Source of the DNA: Olivibacter sp036959255
GTDB taxonomy: Bacteria > Bacteroidota > Bacteroidia > Sphingobacteriales > Sphingobacteriaceae
Assembly (NCBI RefSeq): GCF_036959255.1
Contig: NZ_JAWMTI010000004.1
Span: forward strand, 434,001 to 498,000
Reading direction: 5' to 3'
Length of the DNA stretch: 64,000 bases
Shown here: in pieces, positions 27,102-35,848 of the stretch
Layout: each line of letters begins with the position of its first letter
Numbering within the stretch: the first letter of the stretch is position 1
The notes under the pieces: model-generated
What the model saw: only the letters and a program-made list of their open reading frames with translations
The model's database searches: none
Told to the model about the DNA's origin: nothing
Position numbers and translations under genes: made by a program

Positions 27102-28175
27102 ATGAAAAAATGTTTTATATCAATGGTGCTGCTGATCATGGTATATGCCTGTAAAAAGTCGGCCGATGCAATTCCCGATGTAGGGAGGCTCTTCCCGGGC
27201 TTCATTACCCCGACCCATTTTCCCGAGGTAAGCTACAAATTCAGTGAAAATAAGCTTACCGAAGCTGGTTTTGAGTTGGGAAAACGATTGTTTTATGAAC
27301 CGCGTTTGTCTCGGAACAATACCATAGCCTGTGCAAGCTGTCATATCCAGTCGGCCAACTTCACGCATCATGGCCACGATGTTAGTCATGGCATTGACGA
27401 CCGTTTGGGAACAAGAAATCCTATGCCGATTATGAACCTTGCATGGAATAAGTTTTTTTTCTGGGATGGTGGCGTATTTAACCTGGATCTACTGGCAGTA
27501 GTACCCATAGAAAATCCAGTAGAGATGGATGAAAAAGTACCCAATGTGATTGCCAAATTACAGGCACACCCTGATTACCCTACACTTTTTGAAAAAGCCT
27601 TCGGAAGTAGCGAGATCACTTCCGCAAAGATGTCAAAGGCCCTTTCGCAATTTATGCTAATGGCTGTAAGCGACAACAGTAAGTACGATCAGGTTATGCG
27701 TAAGGAAAAAGATGTTTCCTTCACCGAATCGGAGCAACGTGGCTACATTTTCTTTAAGAATAACTGTGCTCGCTGCCATACCGAACCCCTATTTACAGAT
27801 GCCGATTTTCATGATAATGGATTAGGACCCAATCCTGCAGGAGATCAGGGGCGATACAATGTTACTCTGAACAATGCAGATAAATACAAATTCAAGGTAC
27901 CCAGTTTGCGAAATCTCCGATGGTCGGCACCTTACATGCACGATGGAAGTATTTACACCCTGAGTGGCGTGCTTGACCATTATCGGAAATTCATGCAAAA
28001 TACTCAAAACCTGGACAACGGTTTTCGGCGCAAAGATGAGGCCCCGGGAGTATCAATGACGGATATGGAAAAGGAAGATCTGCTCGATTTCCTAAACACA
28101 TTGAACGACGAAATTTTTATAAAGGAACAATTGCTATCCGAACCTGAATTGGGGGATGGCTTTGTGGTTAATTAG
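27102..28175 (+). CDS. MbnH-like dihaem cytochrome c peroxidase
   Basis: The 357-residue lipoprotein (lipobox IMVYAC, Cys17) has two CxxCH haem c sites: CASCH at 77-81 and CARCH at 222-226. They lie in the typical bacterial cytochrome c peroxidase/MauG frame: FELGKRLFYEPRLSRNNTIA, the NPMPIMNLAWNKFFFWDGG segment, and KVPSLRNLRWSAPYMHDGS in the second domain. Enzymes of this group reduce hydrogen peroxide or, like MauG and MbnH, oxidise a protein Trp. Its location between MbnP-like and outer-membrane protein genes, with gaps of 8 and 6 bases, favours the MbnH role. It needs periplasmic haem ligation, which should be supplied elsewhere. Confidence 0.9.
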   Translation: MKKCFISMVLLIMVYACKKSADAIPDVGRLFPGFITPTHFPEVSYKFSENKLTEAGFELGKRLFYEPRLSRNNTIACASCHIQSANFTHHGHDVSHGIDDRLGTRNPMPIMNLAWNKFFFWDGGVFNLDLLAVVPIENPVEMDEKVPNVIAKLQAHPDYPTLFEKAFGSSEITSAKMSKALSQFMLMAVSDNSKYDQVMRKEKDVSFTESEQRGYIFFKNNCARCHTEPLFTDADFHDNGLGPNPAGDQGRYNVTLNNADKYKFKVPSLRNLRWSAPYMHDGSIYTLSGVLDHYRKFMQNTQNLDNGFRRKDEAPGVSMTDMEKEDLLDFLNTLNDEIFIKEQLLSEPELGDGFVVN

Positions 28176-28181
28176 AGACAA

Positions 28182-29117
28182 ATGAGAAAGACATTGTTGT
28201 TAGTCGCTTTTATTATTTTCGGTTACGGATCTGCAATTGCTTGTGATATTTGTGGTTGCGGGGTCGGTAATTATTATTTAGGCATATTGCCGGATTTTAA
28301 CAAGCGATTTATCGGTTTGCGCTATCAATACAATACTTTGCAAACCCACCTTGGCCCCGGAGGACTACGTACACCGCTTACTGCGGATGAAACCTATCAG
28401 ATTGCTGAAATTTGGGGTGCTTATAATTTTGGGAAGAAGCTCAGAATCATGGCCTTTGTTCCTTTTAATTTCAACCAACGGCAAGTGCGTGCGATGGATG
28501 AATATGGAGAGAAGAATGGATTGGGTGATATTGCGGTGATGGCTTATTATCGCATTTTTGAAGGCGTTGTAACAACTACAAATTCAAAACTTTTCAATCA
28601 TTCTTTATGGGCAGGTGTCGGGATAAAGGCACCAACCGGCAAATATGATAATTCAGAAAGAGAAAATGTCTCTTCAGATGCTCCGAATAATTTCCAGCTC
28701 GGTACAGGAAGTACGGATTTTACCTTCAACCTTAGCTACGACGCTCGGTTAATGGATCTTGGGTTCAACCTGAATTTACTGTATAAGTTGAATACCACAA
28801 ATCGTTATGACTATCGATATGGAAATAAATTTACCGGTAATGCATTGGTTTATTACAAATTCCTAATTCATCAAAAGGTAAGGATTGCACCGAATGTTGG
28901 TATACGTTATGAAAAAGCAGCACAAGACGTGTCTTACAATCGCTTTTACGTCAGTCAATCAGGAGGAAACCTGACATCGGCCATTGTCGGTGCGGAAATG
29001 AATATTGGTCGATTGTCACTTGGTGCCAATCTTCAGATACCGATGACACAAATGTTAGCGGATAAACGGGTTCATGCCGGTAATCGGTTGATGACACATA
29101 TATCCTATGCATTCTGA
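28182..29117 (+). CDS. outer-membrane beta-barrel protein with Cys-rich mature N-terminus
   Basis: The 311-residue protein has a signal peptide (MRKTLLLVAFIIFGYGSAIA). The mature N-terminus begins immediately with CDICGCGVGNYYLGILPDFN, four residues of which form a Cys cluster (C-x2-C-x-C). The rest alternates amphipathic strands with periodic aromatic residues (FIGLRYQYNTL ... ISYAF at the C-terminus), typical of a small outer-membrane barrel of the transporter/DUF group. It is 6 bases after the MbnH-like gene, so the four genes form an operon-like run. I infer a role in passing copper across the outer membrane, with the Cys cluster as a possible metal site. Selectivity cannot be read from sequence. 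Confidence 0.75.
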   Translation: MRKTLLLVAFIIFGYGSAIACDICGCGVGNYYLGILPDFNKRFIGLRYQYNTLQTHLGPGGLRTPLTADETYQIAEIWGAYNFGKKLRIMAFVPFNFNQRQVRAMDEYGEKNGLGDIAVMAYYRIFEGVVTTTNSKLFNHSLWAGVGIKAPTGKYDNSERENVSSDAPNNFQLGTGSTDFTFNLSYDARLMDLGFNLNLLYKLNTTNRYDYRYGNKFTGNALVYYKFLIHQKVRIAPNVGIRYEKAAQDVSYNRFYVSQSGGNLTSAIVGAEMNIGRLSLGANLQIPMTQMLADKRVHAGNRLMTHISYAF

Positions 29118-29199
29118 ACCGCGCGTTGACATGAAGGAAGGCATTGCGTTAGCGAATCATTGAACACTTTTTGGGTTTCAAAAGATGATCGTAATGAGG

Positions 29200-29228
29200 A
29201 CCGTCTCTCTTAAGAGGCGGTTCTTCTT
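29200..29228 (+). terminator. terminator of MbnP/MbnH operon
   Basis: ACCGTCTCT (29200-29208) pairs with AGAGGCGGT (29213-29221) with one G-T pair and a 4-base loop, then a T-rich tail. It lies 83 bases after the last stop. The remainder of the gap up to 29430 is AT-rich and holds no gene that I can see. Confidence 0.6.
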
Positions 29229-29430
29229 AAAAATCGCCAACACTTATTTTTATCAATTAACTTGGTGTAGTAACGGAACTACTTGTTTCAATACGGTTTT
29301 CTTGAGTAAAAGATGTTGAGACAAATCTATTCTTGATATTTGAGTATATTTGGCAGTAATACCCTGCTAATTTTAGTATAACCCCTGCCTGCAATAGGCC
29401 GGGATTCATTGCTTACAACAATATATTCGA

Positions 29431-30453
29431 ATGAAAAAAATAGGATTTTTATCCTTTGGACACTGGGCCGATCATCCCGCCTACAGTACCCGGACTGCAA
29501 GCGATACGTTACTCCAGTCTATTGATTTGGCTGTTGCTGCCGAAGAAATCGGTTTAGATGGCGCCTATTTCCGAGTCCATCATTTTGCCGCTCAGCTGGC
29601 ATCGCCATTCCCCTTACTTTCAGCCATTGGCGCCAAAACAAACAAAATAGAGATTGGCACAGGTGTCATCGATATGCGCTATGAAAACCCACTGTATATG
29701 GTGGAAGATGCGGGTGCTGCCGATTTAATTTCAGGTGGTCGGTTGCAATTGGGAATCAGTCGAGGCTCACCCGAACAAGTGATTGATGGCTGGCGCTACT
29801 TTGGTTATGAACTGGGTGAAGGGGAGACCGATGCCGATATGGGGCGTCGTAAAGCTTTGGAGTTTTTAAATAGATTACAAGGCGTTGGATTTGCGCAGCC
29901 TAATCCCTATCCGATGTTTCCGAATCCACCCGGACTGTTACGTCTGGAACCCCATGCAGCAGGTCTAAGGGAGCGGATTTGGTGGGGGGCCGCTTCCAAT
30001 GCGACCGCCGTTTGGGCAGCTGAAAATGGCATGTATTTGCAAAGCTCTACCTTGAAATACGACGAAGGTGGTAAGCCTTTTCATGTGCAGCAAGCGGAGC
30101 AGATCAGATTGTACAAAGAGGCGTGGAAAAAAGCCGGACACCAGCGAGAACCAAGGGTTTCAGTGAGCCGATCTATTTTTGCCCTGGTAAACGATGAAGA
30201 TTGGTATTACTTTGGACAAGAAGCGGATCGGGCGGATAAGCTCGGTACAATCGAAAAGGACAAACGTGCTATTTTCGGGCGAAGTTATGCGGCCGAGCCA
30301 GATAAGCTTATCCAAGAATTGGCTAAAGATGAGGCCCTTCAGGAAGCGGATACAATCCTTTTAACGATACCCAATACATTGGGTGTCAATTACAATGTAC
30401 ATGTATTGTCCGCCATATTGGAACAGGTGGCACCTGGATTGGGATGGCGTTAA
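29431..30453 (+). CDS. LLM class flavin-dependent oxidoreductase
   Basis: The 340-residue luciferase-like monooxygenase starts MKKIGFLSFGHWADHPAYST. It shows the TIM-barrel pattern of the family: LAVAAEEIGLDGAYFRVHHF, SPFPLLSAIGAKTNKIEIGT, ISGGRLQLGISRGSPE and IWWGAASNATAVWAAENGM. These enzymes use reduced FMN and oxygen, or F420, to oxidise small substrates. A flavin reductase or electron donor is needed; the FAD/NAD(P) oxidoreductase 12 bases downstream is the natural candidate partner. The substrate is unknown. Confidence 0.92.
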   Translation: MKKIGFLSFGHWADHPAYSTRTASDTLLQSIDLAVAAEEIGLDGAYFRVHHFAAQLASPFPLLSAIGAKTNKIEIGTGVIDMRYENPLYMVEDAGAADLISGGRLQLGISRGSPEQVIDGWRYFGYELGEGETDADMGRRKALEFLNRLQGVGFAQPNPYPMFPNPPGLLRLEPHAAGLRERIWWGAASNATAVWAAENGMYLQSSTLKYDEGGKPFHVQQAEQIRLYKEAWKKAGHQREPRVSVSRSIFALVNDEDWYYFGQEADRADKLGTIEKDKRAIFGRSYAAEPDKLIQELAKDEALQEADTILLTIPNTLGVNYNVHVLSAILEQVAPGLGWR

Positions 30454-30465
30454 AGCTACTTTGCT

Positions 30466-31608
30466 ATGGAAAAAAACTTGCGGTATAAAACGAAGATAGC
30501 GGTGATTGGGGCTGGTCAGGCAGGGCTTTCTACTGCCTACCATTTAAAAAAGTCAGGAATGAAAATTGGTCGCGATTTTATCATTCTGGACGAAGCACCT
30601 CAGCCAGGTGGTGCTTGGCAATTTCGTTGGCCGTCGTTAACACTGAGTACGGTCAACAAAATTCACGATTTGCCGGGGATGTCTTTTGAAGAAACATTAG
30701 CGATCGATGAAACGCTTGTGCGTGCAAACGAAGCTGTTCCGCATTATTTTGATTTATTTGAAAAGAAATTCGGCCTTCAAGTATATCGACCGCTAAAGGT
30801 CGAAAAAGTCTTCCTGCATGGAAACCGGTTTTACATTGACACCACGGGTACCTTATTTTCCGCTTTGGGTATCATCAACGCAACAGGTACCTGGGGCAAT
30901 CCCTATATTCCAGAATATCCAGGGATGCAACTTTTTCAGGGTGAACAACTGCATACGAAAGATTTTAAGTCCGCCGCTTATTTTCAGGACAAGCATGTCA
31001 TTGTGGTGGGGGGCGGTATTTCAGCTATTCAATTGCTGGATCAAATTTCGAAAGTAACTACGACCACCTGGGTTACACGTCGTCCCCCTGATTTTAGGGC
31101 AGGGCCTTTTGACGATGTTGCCGGACACGACGCAGTTGCCTTGGTAGAAGAGCGTGTGAGACAAGGGTTGCCACCGCTGTCGGTTGTTTCAGTAACGGGG
31201 CTGCCCGTGACACCGGCCGTGGAAGATATGAAAAAGCGCGGTGTGTTGAAGCGATTTCCTATGTTCAGCGAAATTACCGGCAATGGTGTAAAATGGGACG
31301 ACGGACGGGAAGAAAAAGCAGATGTCATTCTATGGAACACAGGCTTCAGAAGCGCACTGGCACATTTAGAACCTATACTACCTCGGGAAGAAAATGGTGG
31401 AATCCGCATGACAGGGCGGTTAGCCACTATGGTTGCCAAAGAACCGAGAATCCATTTGGTAGGTTATGGTCCTTCTGCCTCCACTATCGGTGCCAATCGT
31501 GCCGGAGGAGCAGCCGCAAGAGAATTGATGAAAACGCTCGCCAATGGGACTATCTCGTTGGGAGAGGAAGGGCAATTGATTGATAAAGAGCGACTGAATA
31601 AGGAATAA
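30466..31608 (+). CDS. FAD/NAD(P)-dependent oxidoreductase (flavoprotein monooxygenase type)
   Basis: The 380-residue protein has an N-terminal FAD Rossmann motif (IAVIGAGQAGLSTAYHLKKSG) and a conserved GGAWQFRWPSLTLSTVNKI segment typical of class B-like flavoprotein monooxygenases. A second dinucleotide motif (VIVVGGGISAIQLLDQI) should bind NAD(P)H. The motif ATGTWGNPYIPEYPG between them is the ATG/TWG loop of this fold. The C-terminus has NTGFRSALAHLEPI. It is 12 bases after the LLM gene and is probably co-transcribed with it; together they could oxidise one substrate in two steps or supply reduced flavin. The substrate is not predictable. Confidence 0.9.
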   Translation: MEKNLRYKTKIAVIGAGQAGLSTAYHLKKSGMKIGRDFIILDEAPQPGGAWQFRWPSLTLSTVNKIHDLPGMSFEETLAIDETLVRANEAVPHYFDLFEKKFGLQVYRPLKVEKVFLHGNRFYIDTTGTLFSALGIINATGTWGNPYIPEYPGMQLFQGEQLHTKDFKSAAYFQDKHVIVVGGGISAIQLLDQISKVTTTTWVTRRPPDFRAGPFDDVAGHDAVALVEERVRQGLPPLSVVSVTGLPVTPAVEDMKKRGVLKRFPMFSEITGNGVKWDDGREEKADVILWNTGFRSALAHLEPILPREENGGIRMTGRLATMVAKEPRIHLVGYGPSASTIGANRAGGAAARELMKTLANGTISLGEEGQLIDKERLNKE

Positions 31609-31712
31609 CCCGAAAGTGTATCCGTTGATATGCGTATTGGCTTATTCCGATGAAGCCAACCTAGAGAAGAGGGAAATAAAATCAGGAAAGCTTTCTTGCC
31701 GTTACTATTATT

Positions 31713-32558
31713 ATGAAAGATCAGCTTAATTACAGCGCTTATTTAAATGAAAAGGATAAACACCTGATCGAAAGATTTAGTGCCCATCTTTTAAATAAGG
31801 AACAAAAGGACTGGTTTTTACATGAGAACCGTAAAGTTATTTATGCAGGGCAACTCAGCAATGTTCGATACCTAGAGCAGGATGCTTTCGAGTATATCAT
31901 CGAAGGACGTTCCATAAAAGTCCTGTTCCCCTTAGACCAAACAGTACACTTTTCGAAAGAGCGTCTGGAGTTTCTTACAGGCGTTTCTGTAAAGTTGGAA
32001 GGGTTGCCGTTAAAAGAAGAAGACAGCATATTGCTCCTTCGAGTCTTATATCCAGCGCTTATTCACGAAGATAAGCTAGAAAAAGGCCATGTAATGGAAA
32101 TGCCTGAGCCCACTAAAAATGGTATCATGTTGTTTAAAGAAGGTTTAAAATTCTGCTTTTTTATAGTTGCCATTCTTTTTTTGGGTCAACTTTTTGATGA
32201 AAATGATCCGCAGCGATATCGAATGGCAACCTATATTGCAGGCCTTTGCTTACTTGCTTTTATAGCAGGTTATTATTATATCAAAACAAAAAAAGACTCC
32301 TGGCTTCGACCCGTGCCGATTATGAATTTCAGCGGAAAGATCTGTCAGGTGTTGTATATTGTGGATAATACGGGGGATTCCTCAAGTGAGGAAGTGATCT
32401 ACATCACCGGGAGCAGAACGTTCAAAACTTGGGAACGAGATGAAGATATTCATCCTGGTCAAGAGGTATCCATTGTCTTCAAACCATTTACAAAGATTGG
32501 ATTTCAAAGAATCGATAAACCAAATGTGTTGGAAGTTAAAAAAGCTGATCACGAATAA
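31713..32558 (+). CDS. membrane protein of unknown function
   Basis: The 281-residue protein has a soluble N-terminal region (1-140), two membrane spans (about residues 145-163 FCFFIVAILFLGQLF and 172-190 YIAGLCLLAFIAGYYYI), and a soluble beta-rich C-terminal domain (about 200-275, IMNFSGKICQVLYIVDNTGD ... GQEVSIVFKPFTKIGF). I do not recognise a family. The C-terminal part could be an OB-like or DUF3592-like domain facing one side of the membrane. It lies alone between the flavoprotein pair and the desaturase. Confidence 0.7.
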   Translation: MKDQLNYSAYLNEKDKHLIERFSAHLLNKEQKDWFLHENRKVIYAGQLSNVRYLEQDAFEYIIEGRSIKVLFPLDQTVHFSKERLEFLTGVSVKLEGLPLKEEDSILLLRVLYPALIHEDKLEKGHVMEMPEPTKNGIMLFKEGLKFCFFIVAILFLGQLFDENDPQRYRMATYIAGLCLLAFIAGYYYIKTKKDSWLRPVPIMNFSGKICQVLYIVDNTGDSSSEEVIYITGSRTFKTWERDEDIHPGQEVSIVFKPFTKIGFQRIDKPNVLEVKKADHE

Positions 32559-32644
32559 CCTTCTGCGTACGTCGAAATGTTAAGTTATGTTAAGTTCTAT
32601 TGTTAGCGGAAAAAATAGAGTACCTTCCCGGAAATTAAAACATA

Positions 32645-33670
32645 ATGTTATTAGACAAGGTATTAGATCCGCCATCGTATGGATGGTCCGATCAGCGGGG
32701 GAGATTAAGTCAACCTACTTCCAAACAGATTTTTCGGGAATTTTTTAAGCGCTTGAACATCTTTCAGTCGAAAAAGAACTGGTTACCTCTTTTCAGCTGG
32801 CTAAGGGTAATCATACTATTGCCTTTATTGTTTCTTTTCCTATTTAAATATTTTACAATCTGGTTGCTGATAATCGCTTTTATATATAGTATGGTCATTA
32901 TGGGGACACATGGAACGATATGGCATCACCGCTACTGTACGCACAAGGCTTATCGTTTCAAGAATGGTTTTTGGAGGATACTCACACAAAATCTTACCAT
33001 CAGTATGGTTCCTGAAGAGATATATGCCATATCACATCACGTTCATCATGCCAAATCGGATCAACCGGGAGATCCTTATAATGCAAAGGGAGGTTTTCTA
33101 TATTGCTTTTTAGCAGACGTAAATCACCAGCCTATTGCCAAAGACTTAACACCCGAAGAATATAAACGGACGATACAGCTTATAGCTCATACCGGTATCG
33201 TTGCAAATAGCTACACGGCTTATCAGAAATGGGGTTCCATTATACATCCCGCACGGGCTTTATGGTTATGTTTATTGAATTGGACAGCTTGGTATACCAT
33301 TGCCTATCTGATCGGTGGTCATGCACTGGCCTGTACTTTATTCGGTGCCGCCGCTTTTTGGGCTATCGGTGTACGGACATTTAACTATGAGGGGCATGGA
33401 AAGGGGGAGGATAAACGGAAACAGGGTTATGATCTCAATGAAAATGATATGTCCATTAATCAGGTATGGCCGGGTATAGTGGCTGGAGAATGGCATAATA
33501 ATCATCATTTATATCCCAATAGCGCCCGGTCCGGTTTTTTAAAACACCAAATTGATTTTGCTTGGTACTATATTAAACTGCTCCATTTGATAGGCGGTAT
33601 CACCTCTTACCATGATGCAAAACCCGCTTTCTTAAAGCGGTACCGGTATAGTAAAGATAATATATCATAG
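32645..33670 (+). CDS. acyl-CoA/acyl-lipid fatty acid desaturase
   Basis: The 341-residue integral membrane desaturase has the three His boxes that bind the di-iron centre: HHRYCTH, HHVHHA, and HNNHH near the C-terminus. Hydrophobic spans lie ahead of box 1 (LLPLLFLFLFKYFTIWLLII) and between boxes 2 and 3. The family introduces a double bond, commonly delta-9, into fatty acyl chains using oxygen and an electron donor. Unsaturated lipids are relevant to cold adaptation, which fits the cold-shock gene next to it, although the two are convergent and not co-transcribed. Confidence 0.92.
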   Translation: MLLDKVLDPPSYGWSDQRGRLSQPTSKQIFREFFKRLNIFQSKKNWLPLFSWLRVIILLPLLFLFLFKYFTIWLLIIAFIYSMVIMGTHGTIWHHRYCTHKAYRFKNGFWRILTQNLTISMVPEEIYAISHHVHHAKSDQPGDPYNAKGGFLYCFLADVNHQPIAKDLTPEEYKRTIQLIAHTGIVANSYTAYQKWGSIIHPARALWLCLLNWTAWYTIAYLIGGHALACTLFGAAAFWAIGVRTFNYEGHGKGEDKRKQGYDLNENDMSINQVWPGIVAGEWHNNHHLYPNSARSGFLKHQIDFAWYYIKLLHLIGGITSYHDAKPAFLKRYRYSKDNIS

Positions 33671-33677
33671 GTTTCAA

Positions 33678-33707
33678 TAAAAAAGCCGTCTCTCTTCAGA
33701 GACGGCT
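33678..33707 (-). terminator. terminator of the cold-shock gene
   Basis: AGCCGTCTCT (33684-33693) pairs with AGAGACGGCT (33698-33707) around a 4-base loop. On the minus strand it is followed by a T run (complement of 33678-33683), so it terminates the cold-shock gene. On the plus strand it lies 13 bases after the desaturase stop. Confidence 0.8.
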
Positions 33708-33733
33708 GGCTACCACAATATATGGAAAATGAT

Positions 33734-33925
33734 TTAGATCAACTTAACATTTACTGCATTGAGACCTTTTTGTCCCTGTTGTACCTCAAAAGATACATTA
33801 TCATTTTCCCGAATACGGTCTTTCAGACCTGATGAGTGAACGAAAATCTCACGTCCACCATCTGTTGGGGTGATGAAGCCGAAACCTTTAGTTTCGTTGA
33901 AAAATTTTACTACGCCTTCTTGCAT
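33734..33925 (-). CDS. cspA: CspA-family cold-shock protein
   Basis: The 63-residue OB-fold protein has the family opening MQEGVVKFFNETKGFGFITP with RNP1-type KGFGFI and the RNP2-like IFVHSSGL, ending VSFEVQQGQKGLNAVNVKLI. It should bind single-stranded RNA and DNA and act as an RNA chaperone. The promoter at 33962-33991 leaves a leader of about 30 bases. A strong terminator follows 26 bases after the stop, so it is monocistronic. Confidence 0.95.
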   Translation of the reverse strand: MQEGVVKFFNETKGFGFITPTDGGREIFVHSSGLKDRIRENDNVSFEVQQGQKGLNAVNVKLI

Positions 33926-33961
33926 GGCATTTAAATTAAATAAAAAAATAAACTGTCGCTA

Positions 33962-33991
33962 TAAAGGTATACATAAATATTTGTTATGCAA
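33962..33991 (-). promoter_or_regulatory. Bacteroidota promoter of cspA
   Basis: On the minus strand TTG (33991-33989), 19 bases, then TACCTTTA (33969-33962), one base off TAnnTTTG. It lies 36 bases upstream of the ATG. Confidence 0.45.
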
Positions 33992-34179
33992 GTTTTTATG
34001 CGATAATAAAATAGAAGGGAGCGCAGATCAGAAAGTTGCTTTTGCCTATGTAATTGATCTTCCACAGCTTGATAAGAACTGTTCATTTGCCTTTTATTGA
34101 ACGAATCCTGAAGATTCTATAAAATAATACTGGAATTATGTAATTTTTTGCACGAACTTTTTATTTAGTTTGTGCTGCA

Positions 34180-34581
34180 GTGAAAAAGATATTACTTATC
34201 ATATTAACCTTTTTCTATCTCGGTACATCTACCGGTTTTACTATGCATTTACATTATTGCATGGAAAGGCTAGTAGAAACATCCCTATGGCACGGGCAAA
34301 ATGATGTCTGTGAAATATGTGGTATGAGCGGAAAGACGAAAAAGAAAGATGATTGCTGTAAGGATAAACATAAACAGGTAAAACTGGATAAAGTTCATAA
34401 GAATTCTGAGAATACTTTTTTGGCATTTCAAAAAATTAGTTTTCTGTTACCGAAGACCCCGAACGATCTCTCGTATCGGCTGTTTATCCCAATGGTAGTA
34501 GAAGAGCATCCTGCAAATAATTCGCCTCCACTGGCAATCAGGACACGCTTATACCTTACCAACCAAATTTTCCGAATTTAA
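34180..34581 (+). CDS. HYC_CC_PP-type small exported protein
   Basis: The 133-residue protein starts at GTG with a signal segment (KKILLIILTFFYLGTSTGFT). The mature part has the features of a Bacteroidota family of small Cys/His-rich proteins: MHLHYCMERLVETS (HYC), CEICGM, then KKDDCCKDKHKQ (CC) and a basic/hydrophobic tail with Pro residues. The function is unknown, but such genes often stand next to HMA and copper-efflux genes, as here. Metal binding through Cys and His is inferred. The HMA gene follows after 98 bases. Confidence 0.78.
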   Translation: MKKILLIILTFFYLGTSTGFTMHLHYCMERLVETSLWHGQNDVCEICGMSGKTKKKDDCCKDKHKQVKLDKVHKNSENTFLAFQKISFLLPKTPNDLSYRLFIPMVVEEHPANNSPPLAIRTRLYLTNQIFRI

Positions 34582-34679
34582 TATAATTTCTCTTCATTCG
34601 TTGATCTCATCTGAGACTCGAACAGTATGACCTTACTATAGGTCCTCGGTTACGATTTTTAACATTTAATCTTCTTATT

Positions 34680-35075
34680 ATGAAATCTTTCAGGTTAATG
34701 CCATTAGCTATTATGGCTATCATGGGGACCGCTGTGTACGGTCAAGAAAAAAGCACATCTTTTAAAGTTTACGGTAATTGCGAAATGTGCAAAAAACGTA
34801 TTGAAAAAGCCGCTAATGTTGAAGGTGTAAAAAGTGCAAGTTGGAATGTGGAAACAAAAATGATGACGCTGGCATTCAATGCCGATAAAGTCTCTGCGGC
34901 GGATGTGCAGAAGCAAATTGCGAGGGCAGGGCACGATACACGGGATGTCGCTGCGCCGGATAAGATATATAACGAATTGCCCGAATGTTGCCAATATGTT
35001 CGTAAAGATGCTATTCGGGATGAACACGAAGCTCATCAACAAAAACAACAAGATAATCACTCACAGATAAATTAA
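34680..35075 (+). CDS. periplasmic heavy-metal-associated (HMA) domain protein
   Basis: The 131-residue exported protein (signal peptide to VYGQ) has one HMA domain at about residues 25-90 with the copper site CEMCKKRIEKAANVEGVKSA. The C-terminal extension contains LPECCQYVRK, a second Cys pair, and a His-rich tail (DEHEAHQQKQQDNHSQ). HMA domains bind Cu(I) and pass it between proteins. Fitted to the periplasm, this one could deliver copper to the multicopper oxidase or an efflux system. It is 7 bases ahead of the DUF3347 gene. Confidence 0.88.
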   Translation: MKSFRLMPLAIMAIMGTAVYGQEKSTSFKVYGNCEMCKKRIEKAANVEGVKSASWNVETKMMTLAFNADKVSAADVQKQIARAGHDTRDVAAPDKIYNELPECCQYVRKDAIRDEHEAHQQKQQDNHSQIN

Positions 35076-35082
35076 TTGAAAA

Positions 35083-35709
35083 ATGAAAAAGTTAATTTTC
35101 AGTTTGATGATCATGACGTTCATCATTTTCACAGCATGTAATTCAAAGCCGGAAAAGAAGGGTGTTGATCATCAAAGTACGGAAATCATCGAAGACGAAG
35201 AGTCCCAAGCAGCTACGAAAACTGCAACCATCACGGAAATCAAGGCCAGCTTTACCGGTGTTGATCCAAAAACGAGTTCGACCATCAAGCAAATCGTTGA
35301 TCATTATATCCATGTAAAAACGGCGCTATCTAATGATGATGATAAAGAAGCAGCAAGTGGGGGTGAAGCAATGGTGGCCACTATGGGCCAGGTAGATAAA
35401 TCTAGGCTGACTGCCGAGCAAGCGGCTTTGTATGATGAAAATGAAGCTGACCTCAGAGAGCATGCAGAACACATTGGAGAAAATGTCGGCAACATTAAAC
35501 ATCAACGCGAGCACTTCATAATGATGAGCGAGGATGTATATGCTCTTGTTAAAGGCTTCGGAGCAGGTAGAACACTTTACCATGCTCATTGCCCAATGGC
35601 AAAAGACAATGAGGGTGCTATGTGGCTAACTGAAACCAATGAAATAAGAAACCCGTATTTCGGAAGCAAAATGCTTAAATGCGGGTCTGTAAAGGAAGTG
35701 ATTGATTAG
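35083..35709 (+). CDS. DUF3347 domain lipoprotein
   Basis: The 208-residue protein has a lipobox (FIIFTAC, Cys19) and a DUF3347 core (about 60-205). The core begins with IKQIVDHYIHVKTALSNDD, a helical bundle with GGEAMVATM and REHAEHIGENVGNIKHQREHF, and ends in YHAHCPMAKDNEGAMWLTE with NPYFGSKMLKCGSVKE. This is the module found at the end of copper-efflux CusB-like membrane fusion proteins and as stand-alone proteins. The conserved HCPMA and MLKCG motifs may bind a metal. It is 7 bases after the HMA gene. Confidence 0.88.
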   Translation: MKKLIFSLMIMTFIIFTACNSKPEKKGVDHQSTEIIEDEESQAATKTATITEIKASFTGVDPKTSSTIKQIVDHYIHVKTALSNDDDKEAASGGEAMVATMGQVDKSRLTAEQAALYDENEADLREHAEHIGENVGNIKHQREHFIMMSEDVYALVKGFGAGRTLYHAHCPMAKDNEGAMWLTETNEIRNPYFGSKMLKCGSVKEVID

Positions 35710-35848
35710 TTTAAGATCAATTATCGTCTGAAAATTTATGAATCCCGATCCAAGTCAATAGCAATGGGGTAATTGGATAAAATTTGATCTGTTTAAACCA
35801 GGTTAGCGCGAGTCTTGTCAGAAAGAGGTTGCACTTTTTTGAGTAAAT

